The notes below the pieces were generated by a model, which saw only the letters and a list, made by a program, of their open reading frames with translations, was not told the DNA's origin and ran no database searches. A stretch of DNA of 64,000 bases from JL08 sp963765555 (GTDB taxonomy: Bacteria > Pseudomonadota > Alphaproteobacteria > Rhodobacterales > Rhodobacteraceae): NCBI GenBank assembly GCA_963765555.1, contig CAVXWX010000004.1, positions 1 through 64,000 of the forward strand. The letters run 5' to 3'. Positions 43,989 to 52,582 of the stretch are shown in pieces (position 1 is the first letter of the stretch; each line of letters opens with the position of its first letter). The translations under genes and the position numbers were made by a program.

Positions 43989-44363
43989 GTGATTGACGAA
44001 AAAGATTTATCTGAAAAAGCAGCCAGCCTTCAGGCCGAGTTGCAGCGTGCGTTCGGCGTGAAGGCCGGAACGCTGGCCAAGGCCCTGCGCAAAACCGGGC
44101 GGCGCTTGCCCGCGTCTTTGGGTAAAAAGGCCGAAGCGATCCTGCAGGCACAAAGCTATGGTGGCCATCCAAAATTGATGCGCATGGTCGATCCCGGCGA
44201 GGTTGAAAAGGCACATTCGGATATTATGACGTTTCTAGGTAATATTGATCCGACAGAAGCGCGCCGCAATCGAATGCTGAACCTGACGGCGGAAATAGTG
44301 CTAAAGCTTCTGTTCATCATATCAATGGTTACTTTGGTTCTGGTCTGGCGGGACCTTTTGTAA
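43989..44363 (+). CDS. Conserved hypothetical protein with C-terminal membrane anchor
   Basis: 124 residues. GTG 43989 is preceded by AGGAGAG, so this start is chosen although the frame is open further upstream. A basic helical N-terminal part (EKAASLQAELQRAFGVKAGTLAKALRKTGRRLP) and a single hydrophobic tail (IVLKLLFIISMVTLVLVWRDLL) are visible. It may act as a tail-anchored protein. I recognise no family. Confidence 0.65.
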   Translation: MIDEKDLSEKAASLQAELQRAFGVKAGTLAKALRKTGRRLPASLGKKAEAILQAQSYGGHPKLMRMVDPGEVEKAHSDIMTFLGNIDPTEARRNRMLNLTAEIVLKLLFIISMVTLVLVWRDLL

Positions 44364-44368
44364 CGCAA

Positions 44369-44395
44369 AAAGCCCCGCGTGATACGCAGGGCTTT
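44369..44395 (-). terminator. Terminator of glyA, probably bidirectional
   Basis: AAAGCCC plus GCG pairs with CGC plus GGGCTTT around a 5-nt loop, with one C/A mismatch. The minus strand continues TTTTGCG, a U-run that fits glyA; on the plus strand it lies 6 nt after the stop of the convergent hypothetical gene. Confidence 0.8.
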
Positions 44396-44415
44396 GCTGG
44401 TTTTCAAAGCTGAGT

Positions 44416-45711
44416 TTAAAGGTTCGGGTACAGTGGGAATTGCGCGCACAATTGCGCAACTTCGGCTTTTACCTTGTCTTCGACGGCACCGTTACCTTCT
44501 TCACCATTCGCGGCCAGACCATCTACAACTTCTATGATCCAATCTGCGATCTGGCGGAATTCGCCTTCGCCAAACCCGCGGGTTGTACCGGCGGGCGATC
44601 CAAGGCGGATACCTGACGTGACAGTCGGTTTTTCCGGATCAAACGGTACGCCGTTCTTGTTGCAGGTGATATGCGCTCGCCCCAATGCTTTTTCCGTGGC
44701 GTTGCCTTTTACGCCTTTGGGGCGCAGATCGACCAGCAGAACATGCGTGTCGGTCCCGTGGGTCACGGTATCAAGCCCGCCCTTGATCAACTGGTCAGAC
44801 AGCGCCTGCGCGTTGATCACGACCTGTTTGATATAGTCCTTGAACTCCGGGCGCAGCGCTTCGCCAAAGGCAACTGCCTTGGCCGCAATCACGTGCATCA
44901 GCGGCCCGCCCTGAATGCCGGGGAAAATCGCCGAATTAAATTTTTTGGCCAGCGCCTCGTCATTGGTCAGGATCATGCCGCCGCGTGGACCGCGCAGTGT
45001 TTTGTGCGTTGTGGTTGTGGCGACATGGGCGTGGGGGAACGGGCTGGGATGTTCGCCCGCCGCAACCAGACCCGCAAAATGCGCCATGTCCACGTGAAGA
45101 TACGCACCGACCATATCGGCAATCTCGCGCATGCGGGCAAAATCGATCTGACGTGGAATCGCGGACCCGCCTGCGATGATCATCTTGGGCTTATGTTCCT
45201 TCGCCAAAGCTTCGACCTGATCGTAATCCAGAAGATTATCCTGCTTGCGCACACCGTACTGGATTGCGTTGAACCATTTGCCCGACTGGTTCGGGGCCGC
45301 CCCGTGGGTCAGGTGACCGCCAGCATCCAAAGACATGCCAAGGATGGTGTCGCCCGGAGTCAAAAGGGCCTGAAACACGCCTTGGTTGGCTTGTGATCCG
45401 GAATTGGGTTGTACATTGGCAAAACCACAATCAAAAAGTTTGCAGGCGCGCTCGATCGCGAGGTTTTCGGCGATGTCGACATACTGGCATCCGCCATAAT
45501 ACCGGCGGCCCGGATAGCCTTCGGCGTATTTGTTGGTCATCACGCTGCCTTGGGCTTCCATCACGGCGGCGGACACAATGTTTTCTGACGCAATCAACTC
45601 GATCTCGTCGCGCTGGCGGCCCAATTCGGATGTGATAGAGGCCGCAATTTCGGGGTCGCGGCTGGACAGGGATTCCGTAAAAAATCCATTTGTGCGGTGT
45701 GGCACGTTCAT
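44416..45711 (-). CDS. glyA: Serine hydroxymethyltransferase
   Basis: 431 residues. Interconverts serine and glycine and charges tetrahydrofolate. RDEIELIASENIVS, NKYAEGYPGRRYYGGCQ and the PLP Lys block ATTTTHKTLRGPRGGMI are intact. ATG 45711 (MNVPHRTNGFF) is preferred, with AGGGAG about 9-10 nt upstream; a longer start at 45741 is less likely. A terminator follows. Confidence 0.97.
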   Translation of the reverse strand: MNVPHRTNGFFTESLSSRDPEIAASITSELGRQRDEIELIASENIVSAAVMEAQGSVMTNKYAEGYPGRRYYGGCQYVDIAENLAIERACKLFDCGFANVQPNSGSQANQGVFQALLTPGDTILGMSLDAGGHLTHGAAPNQSGKWFNAIQYGVRKQDNLLDYDQVEALAKEHKPKMIIAGGSAIPRQIDFARMREIADMVGAYLHVDMAHFAGLVAAGEHPSPFPHAHVATTTTHKTLRGPRGGMILTNDEALAKKFNSAIFPGIQGGPLMHVIAAKAVAFGEALRPEFKDYIKQVVINAQALSDQLIKGGLDTVTHGTDTHVLLVDLRPKGVKGNATEKALGRAHITCNKNGVPFDPEKPTVTSGIRLGSPAGTTRGFGEGEFRQIADWIIEVVDGLAANGEEGNGAVEDKVKAEVAQLCAQFPLYPNL

Positions 45712-45886
45712 TTGGGCAAACTCCCTAAGGCTATGGGTCATAATTGAGGCGTTTCGTATAGGAAACCAGCGCCCCAAGAAAGCCTGTAATGCGACCATTC
45801 CACAGATAAGCGCGTCAATGCTGGCAGTGTGCGGGAATATGTGATTGTTTCGGACCCAAAGGACTAAGACAGGAAACCCATTGCCA

Positions 45887-46648
45887 ATGGCCATCAAGAT
45901 CGCCTTTGCCGCCAGCCCGGCCCCTGTCGCCCAGACCGCGCGCGCAGCGCTGATCGGACGGTACGGTGATTGTCCGGTGGATGAAGCCGAAGTGATTGTG
46001 GCGTTGGGTGGTGACGGGTTCATGTTGCAAACCCTGCACAACACGCAAGACATTCCGGCTCCGGTGTACGGAATGAACCGTGGAACCATCGGTTTCTTGA
46101 TGAACGAATACCGCGAAAGCGGATTGCTGCGCCGGTTGGAGCAGGCGGAAGAAGCGAAGATCAACCCGCTTTACATGCATGCCACTTGCGTCGATGGAAC
46201 GACGCATAAAGCATTGGCAATAAACGAGGTTTCATTGCTTCGTGCAGGCCCGCAAGCGGCCAAGCTGCGCATCAGCGTGGATGGACGTCTTCGAATGCAG
46301 GAATTGGTGTGTGATGGCGCGCTGGTCGCGACCCCTGCGGGATCAACCGCCTATAACTATTCGGCGCACGGCCCGATATTGCCCATCGGATCGGATGTAT
46401 TGGCCCTGACAGCCATGGCCGCGTTCCGCCCGCGACGCTGGCGTGGTGCGTTGTTGCCCAAAACGGCGCAAGTGCGTTTTGACGTTTTGGAAGCAGATAA
46501 ACGACCGGTCATGGCAGATGCCGACAGCCGGTCTGTTCTGAATGTGGCGTCCGTGGAAATCGGATCGGAACCGTCAATTACGCATCGTATTCTGTTTGAT
46601 CCCGGTCACGGACTGGAAGAGCGCCTGATCAGCGAGCAATTCTCGTAA
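45887..46648 (+). CDS. nadK: NAD kinase
   Basis: 253 residues. Phosphorylates NAD to NADP. The conserved GGDGFMLQTLH motif, GMNRGTIGFLMNE and ATPAGSTAYNYS are intact. ATG 45887 chosen; TTG 45881 is close by. It is divergent from glyA and convergent with prpE. Confidence 0.95.
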   Translation: MAIKIAFAASPAPVAQTARAALIGRYGDCPVDEAEVIVALGGDGFMLQTLHNTQDIPAPVYGMNRGTIGFLMNEYRESGLLRRLEQAEEAKINPLYMHATCVDGTTHKALAINEVSLLRAGPQAAKLRISVDGRLRMQELVCDGALVATPAGSTAYNYSAHGPILPIGSDVLALTAMAAFRPRRWRGALLPKTAQVRFDVLEADKRPVMADADSRSVLNVASVEIGSEPSITHRILFDPGHGLEERLISEQFS

Positions 46649-46661
46649 GTTTCGGCCAGAA

Positions 46662-48560
46662 CTACTTTGGTGCGCCAGCATACCCGATCTGCTGAAGTGC
46701 TGTGCGGATTTCATCCAGAATGGCGGGATCGTCGATTGTCGCGGGCATTTTGAAATCTTCGTTGTCCGCAATCTTGACCATCGTCGCGCGCAGGATTTTT
46801 CCCGATCGTGTTTTGGGCAAGCGATCGACGATCAGCGCCAGTTTGAATGCTGCAACGGGGCCGATCTTGTCGCGTACCAGCTTCACACATTCGGATGTGA
46901 TTTCTGCGTGGGGGCGATCAACACCATTCGTCAGGCACAAGAACCCCATCGGGGCCTGCCCTTTCAATTGGTCGGTCACGCCGATCACGGCACATTCCGC
47001 CACATCGGGATGGCTGGCAAGAACTTCTTCCATCGCGCCGGTCGACAGACGGTGGCCCGCGACATTGATTACATCGTCAGTGCGCGCCATGATGTACAGA
47101 TAGCCATCTTCATCAATCATGCCTGCATCACCGGTTTCGTAATATCCGGGAAACTGGGTCAGGTAGGATTTTTTGAACCGGTCATTCGCGTTCCAAAGAC
47201 CGGGCAGGGTGCCGGGGGGCAATGGCAGTTTAATTGCAATTGCGCCCAATTCCCCTGATTTCATCGGATGGCCGCCTTCATCCAGAATGCGCACGTCATA
47301 TCCGGGCATCGCAACCGAAGGAGATCCGATTTTGACGGGCAGCGGTTCTATCCCCATCGGGTTGGCCGCAATGGAATAGCCTGTTTCGGTTTGCCACCAA
47401 TGGTCAATAACAGGAACATTCAGGATATTCTGTGCCCATTCGATCGTATCCGGATCGGCGCGTTCGCCCGCCAGATAAAGCGTGTTCAGGCATGATAGAT
47501 CGTATTTCTTGACAAATTCGCCTTTGGGATCTTCACGCTTGACCGCCCGAATGGCGGTCGGGGCGGTGAAAAACGATTTTACGTTATGTTCCGAAATCAC
47601 GCGCCAGAATGTGCCGGGGTCAGGTGTTCCCACCGGCTTGCCTTCGAACACGATTGTTGTGTTGCCGTGAATAAGCGGGCCGTAGCAGATATATGAATGT
47701 CCAACGACCCAACCCACATCGGATGCCGCCCAAAACACGTCTCCGGGGTCGACATTGTAAATCGATTTCATTGTCCAGTTCAGTGCAACCAGATGGCCTG
47801 CCGTCGGGCGGACCACGCCCTTGGGCGCGCCGGTAGTGCCGGACGTGTAAAGAATATAGGCAGGATGATTGCCTTCGACCGGAACACATTCAGCATCCTC
47901 GACACCGTATTGAAACGCGTGCCAATCAAAATCGCGCCCGTCTTCCAGTTTGGCAACTTCTTGATCCCGTTGGAAAATCACACAGAAGTCAGGTTTGTGC
48001 TTTGCCATTTCTATCGCGCCGTCCAGCAGCGGTTTGTAATGGACAACCCGCCCCGGTTCCAGACCGCAAGAGGCGGCGATAATCGCCTTTGGCGTGCAAT
48101 CATCGATACGCACTGCCAGTTCGTTGGCGGCAAACCCGCCAAATACGACTGAATGGATTGCGCCCAATCGCGCGCAGGCCAACATCGCCTCAAGCGCTTC
48201 GGGCACCATCGGCATGTAGATGATGACACGATCCCCTTTTTCGATCCCCTTTGCGCGCAATGCGCCCGCCAGGGACGCAACACGCGTCTGCAATTCGCCA
48301 TAGGTGATTTCGTGTTTCGTACCGGTGATCGGGCTGTCATGAATAATGGCGACACGTTCGCCGTTGCCCGCTTTCACATGGCGATCAACCGCATTGTAGC
48401 AGGTGTTGACCTTGGCATCGGTGAACCATTCGTAAAGCGGTGCATTTTCGTCGTTCAGGGCACGTGTCGGCGGGGTATCCCAATCAATGGCCTTGGCAGC
48501 ATTCATCCAGAATGTTTCGGGGTCTGATTTCCAATCATTGTAAATCTTACTGTAGGCCAT
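46662..48560 (-). CDS. prpE: Propionyl-CoA synthetase
   Basis: 632 residues, acyl-adenylate-forming enzyme. The P-loop-like YTSGTTGAPKG, the GYYETGDAG motif and KTRSGKILRATM, whose Lys is the acetylation-sensitive catalytic residue, are all present. The opening MAYSKIYNDWKSDPETFWMNAAKAIDWD matches roseobacter PrpE from memory. Makes propionyl-CoA from propionate; MeaB elsewhere in the window belongs to the same methylmalonyl route. The CobB-like sirtuin may regulate it by deacylation, by analogy. Confidence 0.93.
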   Translation of the reverse strand: MAYSKIYNDWKSDPETFWMNAAKAIDWDTPPTRALNDENAPLYEWFTDAKVNTCYNAVDRHVKAGNGERVAIIHDSPITGTKHEITYGELQTRVASLAGALRAKGIEKGDRVIIYMPMVPEALEAMLACARLGAIHSVVFGGFAANELAVRIDDCTPKAIIAASCGLEPGRVVHYKPLLDGAIEMAKHKPDFCVIFQRDQEVAKLEDGRDFDWHAFQYGVEDAECVPVEGNHPAYILYTSGTTGAPKGVVRPTAGHLVALNWTMKSIYNVDPGDVFWAASDVGWVVGHSYICYGPLIHGNTTIVFEGKPVGTPDPGTFWRVISEHNVKSFFTAPTAIRAVKREDPKGEFVKKYDLSCLNTLYLAGERADPDTIEWAQNILNVPVIDHWWQTETGYSIAANPMGIEPLPVKIGSPSVAMPGYDVRILDEGGHPMKSGELGAIAIKLPLPPGTLPGLWNANDRFKKSYLTQFPGYYETGDAGMIDEDGYLYIMARTDDVINVAGHRLSTGAMEEVLASHPDVAECAVIGVTDQLKGQAPMGFLCLTNGVDRPHAEITSECVKLVRDKIGPVAAFKLALIVDRLPKTRSGKILRATMVKIADNEDFKMPATIDDPAILDEIRTALQQIGYAGAPK

Positions 48561-48669
48561 GATCTGTCCCTTAATTTTTATATTTGTACGACTTTATTAC
48601 GCAGCCCAATGGGACCGGACAAGTCCCGGATCATGCGCCATAGAGCCACGGTTGGCGGTAACAGAAGCC

Positions 48670-50940
48670 TTAGCCGTAATGCGCGACCGGTGTTCCGGCG
48701 ATCGCGCTCATGTTCAGGATGCCGCGTGCCGTGATCGAAGGCGTCACGATATGGGCGCGGTTTCCCATTCCCATCAGGATCGGGCCAACCTCCAGCCCTC
48801 CGCCCTTCATTTTCAGGATGTTGCGCACGCCACTGGCCGCATCCGCGTGCGCAAATATCAGACCATTTGCAGCCCCTTGCATGCGGTTTCCCGGAAAGAT
48901 GCGATCGCGCAATTCAGGATCAAGCGCCGCGTCGATGTTCATTTCGCCCTCATAGGTGAAATCTAGATCCTGAGTGTCCAGTATTTCGATTGCGGCGCGC
49001 AAGCGGTATCCGGTGTCACAGGCCAGATTGCCAAATTGTGATTGTGCGCACAGGGCAATATTGGGGATCAGTCCAAAACGCCGGATATGACGTGCGGCCC
49101 CGATTACGGTTTGTGCAATCTGTTCGGGGCTGGGTTCTGAACGTACGTGGGTATCGGCAATGAAAAGCGGGCCGTCTTCCAGAATCATCAGGCTTAGCGC
49201 GCCGACGGTGTTCCGCCCGTGGCCCAGAACCTGTTCGATATAGTTCAGATGCCAGCGAAATTCGCCAAATGTGCCGCAAATCATGCTGTCGGCTTCGCCG
49301 CGTTCTACCATGACGGCGCCGATGGCTGTGGTATTGGTGCGCATGATTGCGCGGGCCAGATCGGGGGTCACACCGCGCCGCGCCATAATGTGGTGATAGG
49401 TTTCCCAGTAATCGCGATACCTCGGGTCGTTTTCCGGGTTCACAATCTGCGCATCCACGCCCAGTTTCAGCGTCAGACCGGCGCGTTCGCAGCGCCGTTC
49501 AATCACATCGGGACGCCCGATCAGGATGGGCTGTTCGCGGGTTTCTTCCAGCATGGCTTGCGCCGCCCGCAAAACGCGTTCGTCCTCGCCTTCTGCAAAA
49601 ACGATTTTGCGGGTGACCATGCGCGCGGCTTCGAACACCGGGCGCATCAGAAGGGCAGATTTGAAAACGGACCCGTCCAGTTGTTGTTTGTAGGCGTCCA
49701 TGTCGGCAATCGGGCGGGTGGCAACACCGGTTTCCATTGCAGCGCGGGCGACTGCGGATGAAACGATGCCGACCAGACGTGGATCAAACGGTTTCGGGAT
49801 CAGATAATCGGCCCCGAAGGTCAGTTGTTCCCCTTTATAGGCTGCTGCGGCTTCGGCGCTGGTGGTGATGCGGGCCAATTCGGCGATGCCCGCGATACAG
49901 GCCAGTTCCATCTCGTCGTTGATCTCGGTCGCGCCAACGTCCAGTGCCCCACGGAAAATAAAGGGAAAGCACAAGACATTGTTGACCTGATTGGGAAAAT
50001 CGCTGCGACCGGTTGCAATAATGGCGTCAGGGGCAACCTTGCGGGCTTCGTCGGGCAGTATTTCCGGTGTCGGGTTGGCCAGCGCAAAGACAATCGGGCG
50101 CTTTGTCATCTTGGCAACCATGTCAGGTGTCAGAACTTTGGGGCCGGACAGCCCTAAAAACATGTCAGCGCCGTCAATCACCTGATCCAATGTGCGCAGA
50201 TCGCTGGCTTGGGCAAACGCCCCCTTTTGCGGGTTCATATCTTCGGTTCGACCTTCGTAAACCAGGCCATGAATATCGCACAGCCAAACGTTTTCGCGGC
50301 GCACGCCCAGTTTCAGCAGCATGTTCAGGCAGGCAATTCCTGCCGCGCCGCCGCCTGTGGATACGATCTTGATGTCTTCGAACGCTTTACCCGCAACACG
50401 CAACGCATTGGTTGCAGCGGCACCGACAACAATGGCCGTTCCGTGCTGGTCGTCGTGAAAGACCGGAATATTCATGCGCTCGCGGCACAATTGTTCGACG
50501 ATAAAACAATCCGGTGCTTTGATGTCTTCCAGATTGATTGCGCCGAATGTCGGCTCCAGAGCGCACACAATGTCGGCCAGCTTTTCGGGGTCGCTTTCAT
50601 TCACTTCAATGTCGAAACAATCGATATTTGCAAATTTCTTGAACAGAACGGCCTTGCCTTCCATCACAGGCTTTGACGCCAGAGCACCTATGTTTCCAAG
50701 GCCCAAAACCGCACTGCCGTTGGTAACGACCGCAACCAGATTTCCCTTGCTTGTGTAGCGGGCGGCGTTGGCCGCATCTTCCTTGATCTCAAGACAGGCC
50801 TCTGCCACGCCGGGGGAATAGGCGCGCGACAAATCGCGGCCGTTTGCCAATGGTTTGGTCGCTCGTATCTCGAGCTTTCCGGGTTTCGGAAACTCGTGAT
50901 AGTCAAGTGCAGCCTGACGCGCGGACTGGTTGTCGGACAT
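48670..50940 (-). CDS. maeB: NADP-dependent malic enzyme fused to a phosphotransacetylase-like domain
   Basis: 756 residues. Malic domain first (FPKPGKLEIRATKPL, VFHDDQHGTAIVVGAA, STGGGAAGIACLNML), then a PTA-like domain from about residue 435 (ARMVTRKIVFAEGEDERVLRAAQAM, GEADSMICGTFG). It decarboxylates malate to pyruvate with NADP; the PTA part is generally thought to be regulatory in this enzyme class. SD GGAGGAA ahead of ATG 50940. Divergent from the nucleoside operon. Confidence 0.93.
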   Translation of the reverse strand: MSDNQSARQAALDYHEFPKPGKLEIRATKPLANGRDLSRAYSPGVAEACLEIKEDAANAARYTSKGNLVAVVTNGSAVLGLGNIGALASKPVMEGKAVLFKKFANIDCFDIEVNESDPEKLADIVCALEPTFGAINLEDIKAPDCFIVEQLCRERMNIPVFHDDQHGTAIVVGAAATNALRVAGKAFEDIKIVSTGGGAAGIACLNMLLKLGVRRENVWLCDIHGLVYEGRTEDMNPQKGAFAQASDLRTLDQVIDGADMFLGLSGPKVLTPDMVAKMTKRPIVFALANPTPEILPDEARKVAPDAIIATGRSDFPNQVNNVLCFPFIFRGALDVGATEINDEMELACIAGIAELARITTSAEAAAAYKGEQLTFGADYLIPKPFDPRLVGIVSSAVARAAMETGVATRPIADMDAYKQQLDGSVFKSALLMRPVFEAARMVTRKIVFAEGEDERVLRAAQAMLEETREQPILIGRPDVIERRCERAGLTLKLGVDAQIVNPENDPRYRDYWETYHHIMARRGVTPDLARAIMRTNTTAIGAVMVERGEADSMICGTFGEFRWHLNYIEQVLGHGRNTVGALSLMILEDGPLFIADTHVRSEPSPEQIAQTVIGAARHIRRFGLIPNIALCAQSQFGNLACDTGYRLRAAIEILDTQDLDFTYEGEMNIDAALDPELRDRIFPGNRMQGAANGLIFAHADAASGVRNILKMKGGGLEVGPILMGMGNRAHIVTPSITARGILNMSAIAGTPVAHYG

Positions 50941-50961
50941 TTGAAACGTTCCTCCCAAATT

Positions 50962-50979
50962 TAGTTTAGCGTTAAACTA
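50962..50979. promoter_or_regulatory. Inverted repeat in the malic-enzyme/nucleoside-operon promoter region
   Basis: TAGTTTA-GCGT-TAAACTA, a perfect 7-bp inverted repeat, lies 21 nt upstream of the malic-enzyme ATG. Likely an operator for one or both divergent units; the binding protein is unknown. Confidence 0.5.
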
Positions 50980-51000
50980 GTTTTCTTGCGGGCGCAATTG

Positions 51001-51038
51001 GCGACGTGAGCGGGCATTTTTTTGGTGCCCGCTGTCGC
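51001..51038 (+). promoter_or_regulatory. Long hairpin in the leader of the nucleoside operon
   Basis: GCGAC pairs with GTCGC, and AGCGGGCA pairs with TGCCCGCT around the loop TTTTTTTGG, with a 3-nt GTG bulge on one side. It lies 57 nt ahead of the first gene. Both flanking genes start here, so it is not a terminator of a neighbour; an attenuator or regulatory stem-loop is the likely role. Confidence 0.55.
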
Positions 51039-51095
51039 CTATTATTGCAAATAGCAAAGCAAAGGCACACTCTGCATTTCAATACCGGAGGACAC

Positions 51096-52184
51096 ATGCC
51101 CGAGATCAAAGCCGAAATACGCCTGCCAACCGAAGAATTGCGCAAGGATATCCCGTTTTATACCAAGGTTCTTGGGATGCGCATGGACAGTATCTATCCT
51201 GCGGATGACCCGAAAGTGGCGGTTTTTTCAGGCCACGGAATGCGCCTGCGCATTGAAAAAGGCGCGCAGGAGTCACCGGGCACATTGCGTTTGCTTTGCG
51301 AAGATCCCGCCGGTTTTGCCGATGGGCAGACCCGACTGATCGCGCCAAACGGGACAAAGATCGAAATCGAACCGCTGAACCCGCCTGTTGTGATGCCGCA
51401 GACGGTCCATTCCTTTGTTGTGCGCCGCTTGGCGGATCAGGCCCCCTGGATCATCGGGCGAGCGGGCATGCAGTACAGGGATCTTATTCCGGACCGGCTG
51501 GGCGGTTCCATTATTGCCAGCCACATCCGGATACCGGATGGCGGGCCGGTGCCGGATATGGTGCATTTTCATAAGGTCGGGTTTCAGCTGATCTTTTGTT
51601 ACCGCGGATGGGTTGATGTTGTGTACGAAGATCAGGGCCCCCCGATGCGGTTGACTGCGGGCGACTGTTTTATCCAGCCGCCTGAAATCCGGCATCGCGT
51701 GCTGGTGGCCAGCGACAATGTGGAAGTTATCGAAATCGGTGTGCCCGCCGAGCATGAAACCGAAATTGATCATGATATGGAGCTACCGACATCGCATTTG
51801 CGGCCTGATCGGGAATGGCAGGGGCAGAAATTCGTCTTCAATCAGGCTGCTACTGCAGACTGGACCAAGGCGCGCCTGCCGGGTTTCAACAGCCGCGATA
51901 CCACGATTGCGAAGAACACACGCAATGTCGCGGGTGTAAATGTTTTGCGTAAGGGGCAGGGTGCCGCGCAATGGACCGCCCATGATACAGACATTCTGTT
52001 CACCTTTGTGATGGAAGGAAAGATGGTTCTGGAAGGGGAAGGGCGCGACCCCCACGCGCTTGAAGCCGGGGATGCCTTTGTCATTCCGCCGGGTATGAAA
52101 ACCCGATATGCCGATGCTTCGGACGATATCGAATTGTTGGAAGTCGCCTTGCCCGGGGCCTTTGCGACTGTGATCGAGGATTGA
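51096..52184 (+). CDS. VOC-bicupin fusion protein
   Basis: 362 residues. Residues 1-90 resemble a VOC half (IRLPTEELRKDIPFYTKVLGMRMDSIYP). Then come two cupin domains: one with VHFHKVGFQLIFCYRGWVDVVYEDQG...GDCFIQPPEIRHRV, the other with LEAGDAFVIPPGMKTRY. Cupin metal ligands are plausible in HFHK and RHRV. SD GGAGG before ATG 51096. It is the first gene of a run with cdd, deoA, deoB and upp, 1 nt from cdd. A metabolic enzyme or regulator linked to nucleoside salvage is inferred; I do not know its reaction. Confidence 0.75.
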   Translation: MPEIKAEIRLPTEELRKDIPFYTKVLGMRMDSIYPADDPKVAVFSGHGMRLRIEKGAQESPGTLRLLCEDPAGFADGQTRLIAPNGTKIEIEPLNPPVVMPQTVHSFVVRRLADQAPWIIGRAGMQYRDLIPDRLGGSIIASHIRIPDGGPVPDMVHFHKVGFQLIFCYRGWVDVVYEDQGPPMRLTAGDCFIQPPEIRHRVLVASDNVEVIEIGVPAEHETEIDHDMELPTSHLRPDREWQGQKFVFNQAATADWTKARLPGFNSRDTTIAKNTRNVAGVNVLRKGQGAAQWTAHDTDILFTFVMEGKMVLEGEGRDPHALEAGDAFVIPPGMKTRYADASDDIELLEVALPGAFATVIED

Positions 52185-52185
52185 G

Positions 52186-52578
52186 ATGACATTGAAACCT
52201 TTGGCAAGCGCCGTGCGTGAGCGTGCCTACGCACCCTATTCGAACTTCAAGGTGGGGGCGGCACTCCGCACGGCATCAGGGCAAACCTATGTCGGGTGCA
52301 ACGTGGAAAACGTGGCCTATCCCGAAGGGACCTGTGCCGAAGCGGGGGCCATTGCCGCAATGATCGCCGGTGGCGACACGCAGATTGTCGAGGTTTATGT
52401 GATAGCAGACAGCCCGACACCGGTGCCGCCCTGTGGCGGGTGCCGTCAGAAACTGGTGGAATTCGGGGCCAAGGATGTGTCTGTCACACTGGCGACGACC
52501 GCCGGCGCCGAACAAAAGACAACCCTTGGAGCGCTGTTGCCCGGCGCGTTCGCCAGCGCGCACATGGCCGAGACCTGA
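52186..52578 (+). CDS. cdd: Cytidine deaminase
   Basis: 130 residues. Deaminates cytidine and deoxycytidine to uridine and deoxyuridine. Zinc site: Cys in GTCAEAGAI with catalytic Glu (CAE), and PPCGGCRQ. N-terminal YAPYSNFKVGAAL and GCNVENVAYPEG bind the nucleoside. Second gene of the salvage operon; deoA follows after 4 nt. Confidence 0.96.
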   Translation: MTLKPLASAVRERAYAPYSNFKVGAALRTASGQTYVGCNVENVAYPEGTCAEAGAIAAMIAGGDTQIVEVYVIADSPTPVPPCGGCRQKLVEFGAKDVSVTLATTAGAEQKTTLGALLPGAFASAHMAET

Positions 52579-52582
52579 AGCC

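Noticed and set aside
48670..50940. Separate phosphate acetyltransferase (pta) gene
   Set aside because: The PTA-like part is in the same frame as malic enzyme; this fusion is the standard MaeB form.
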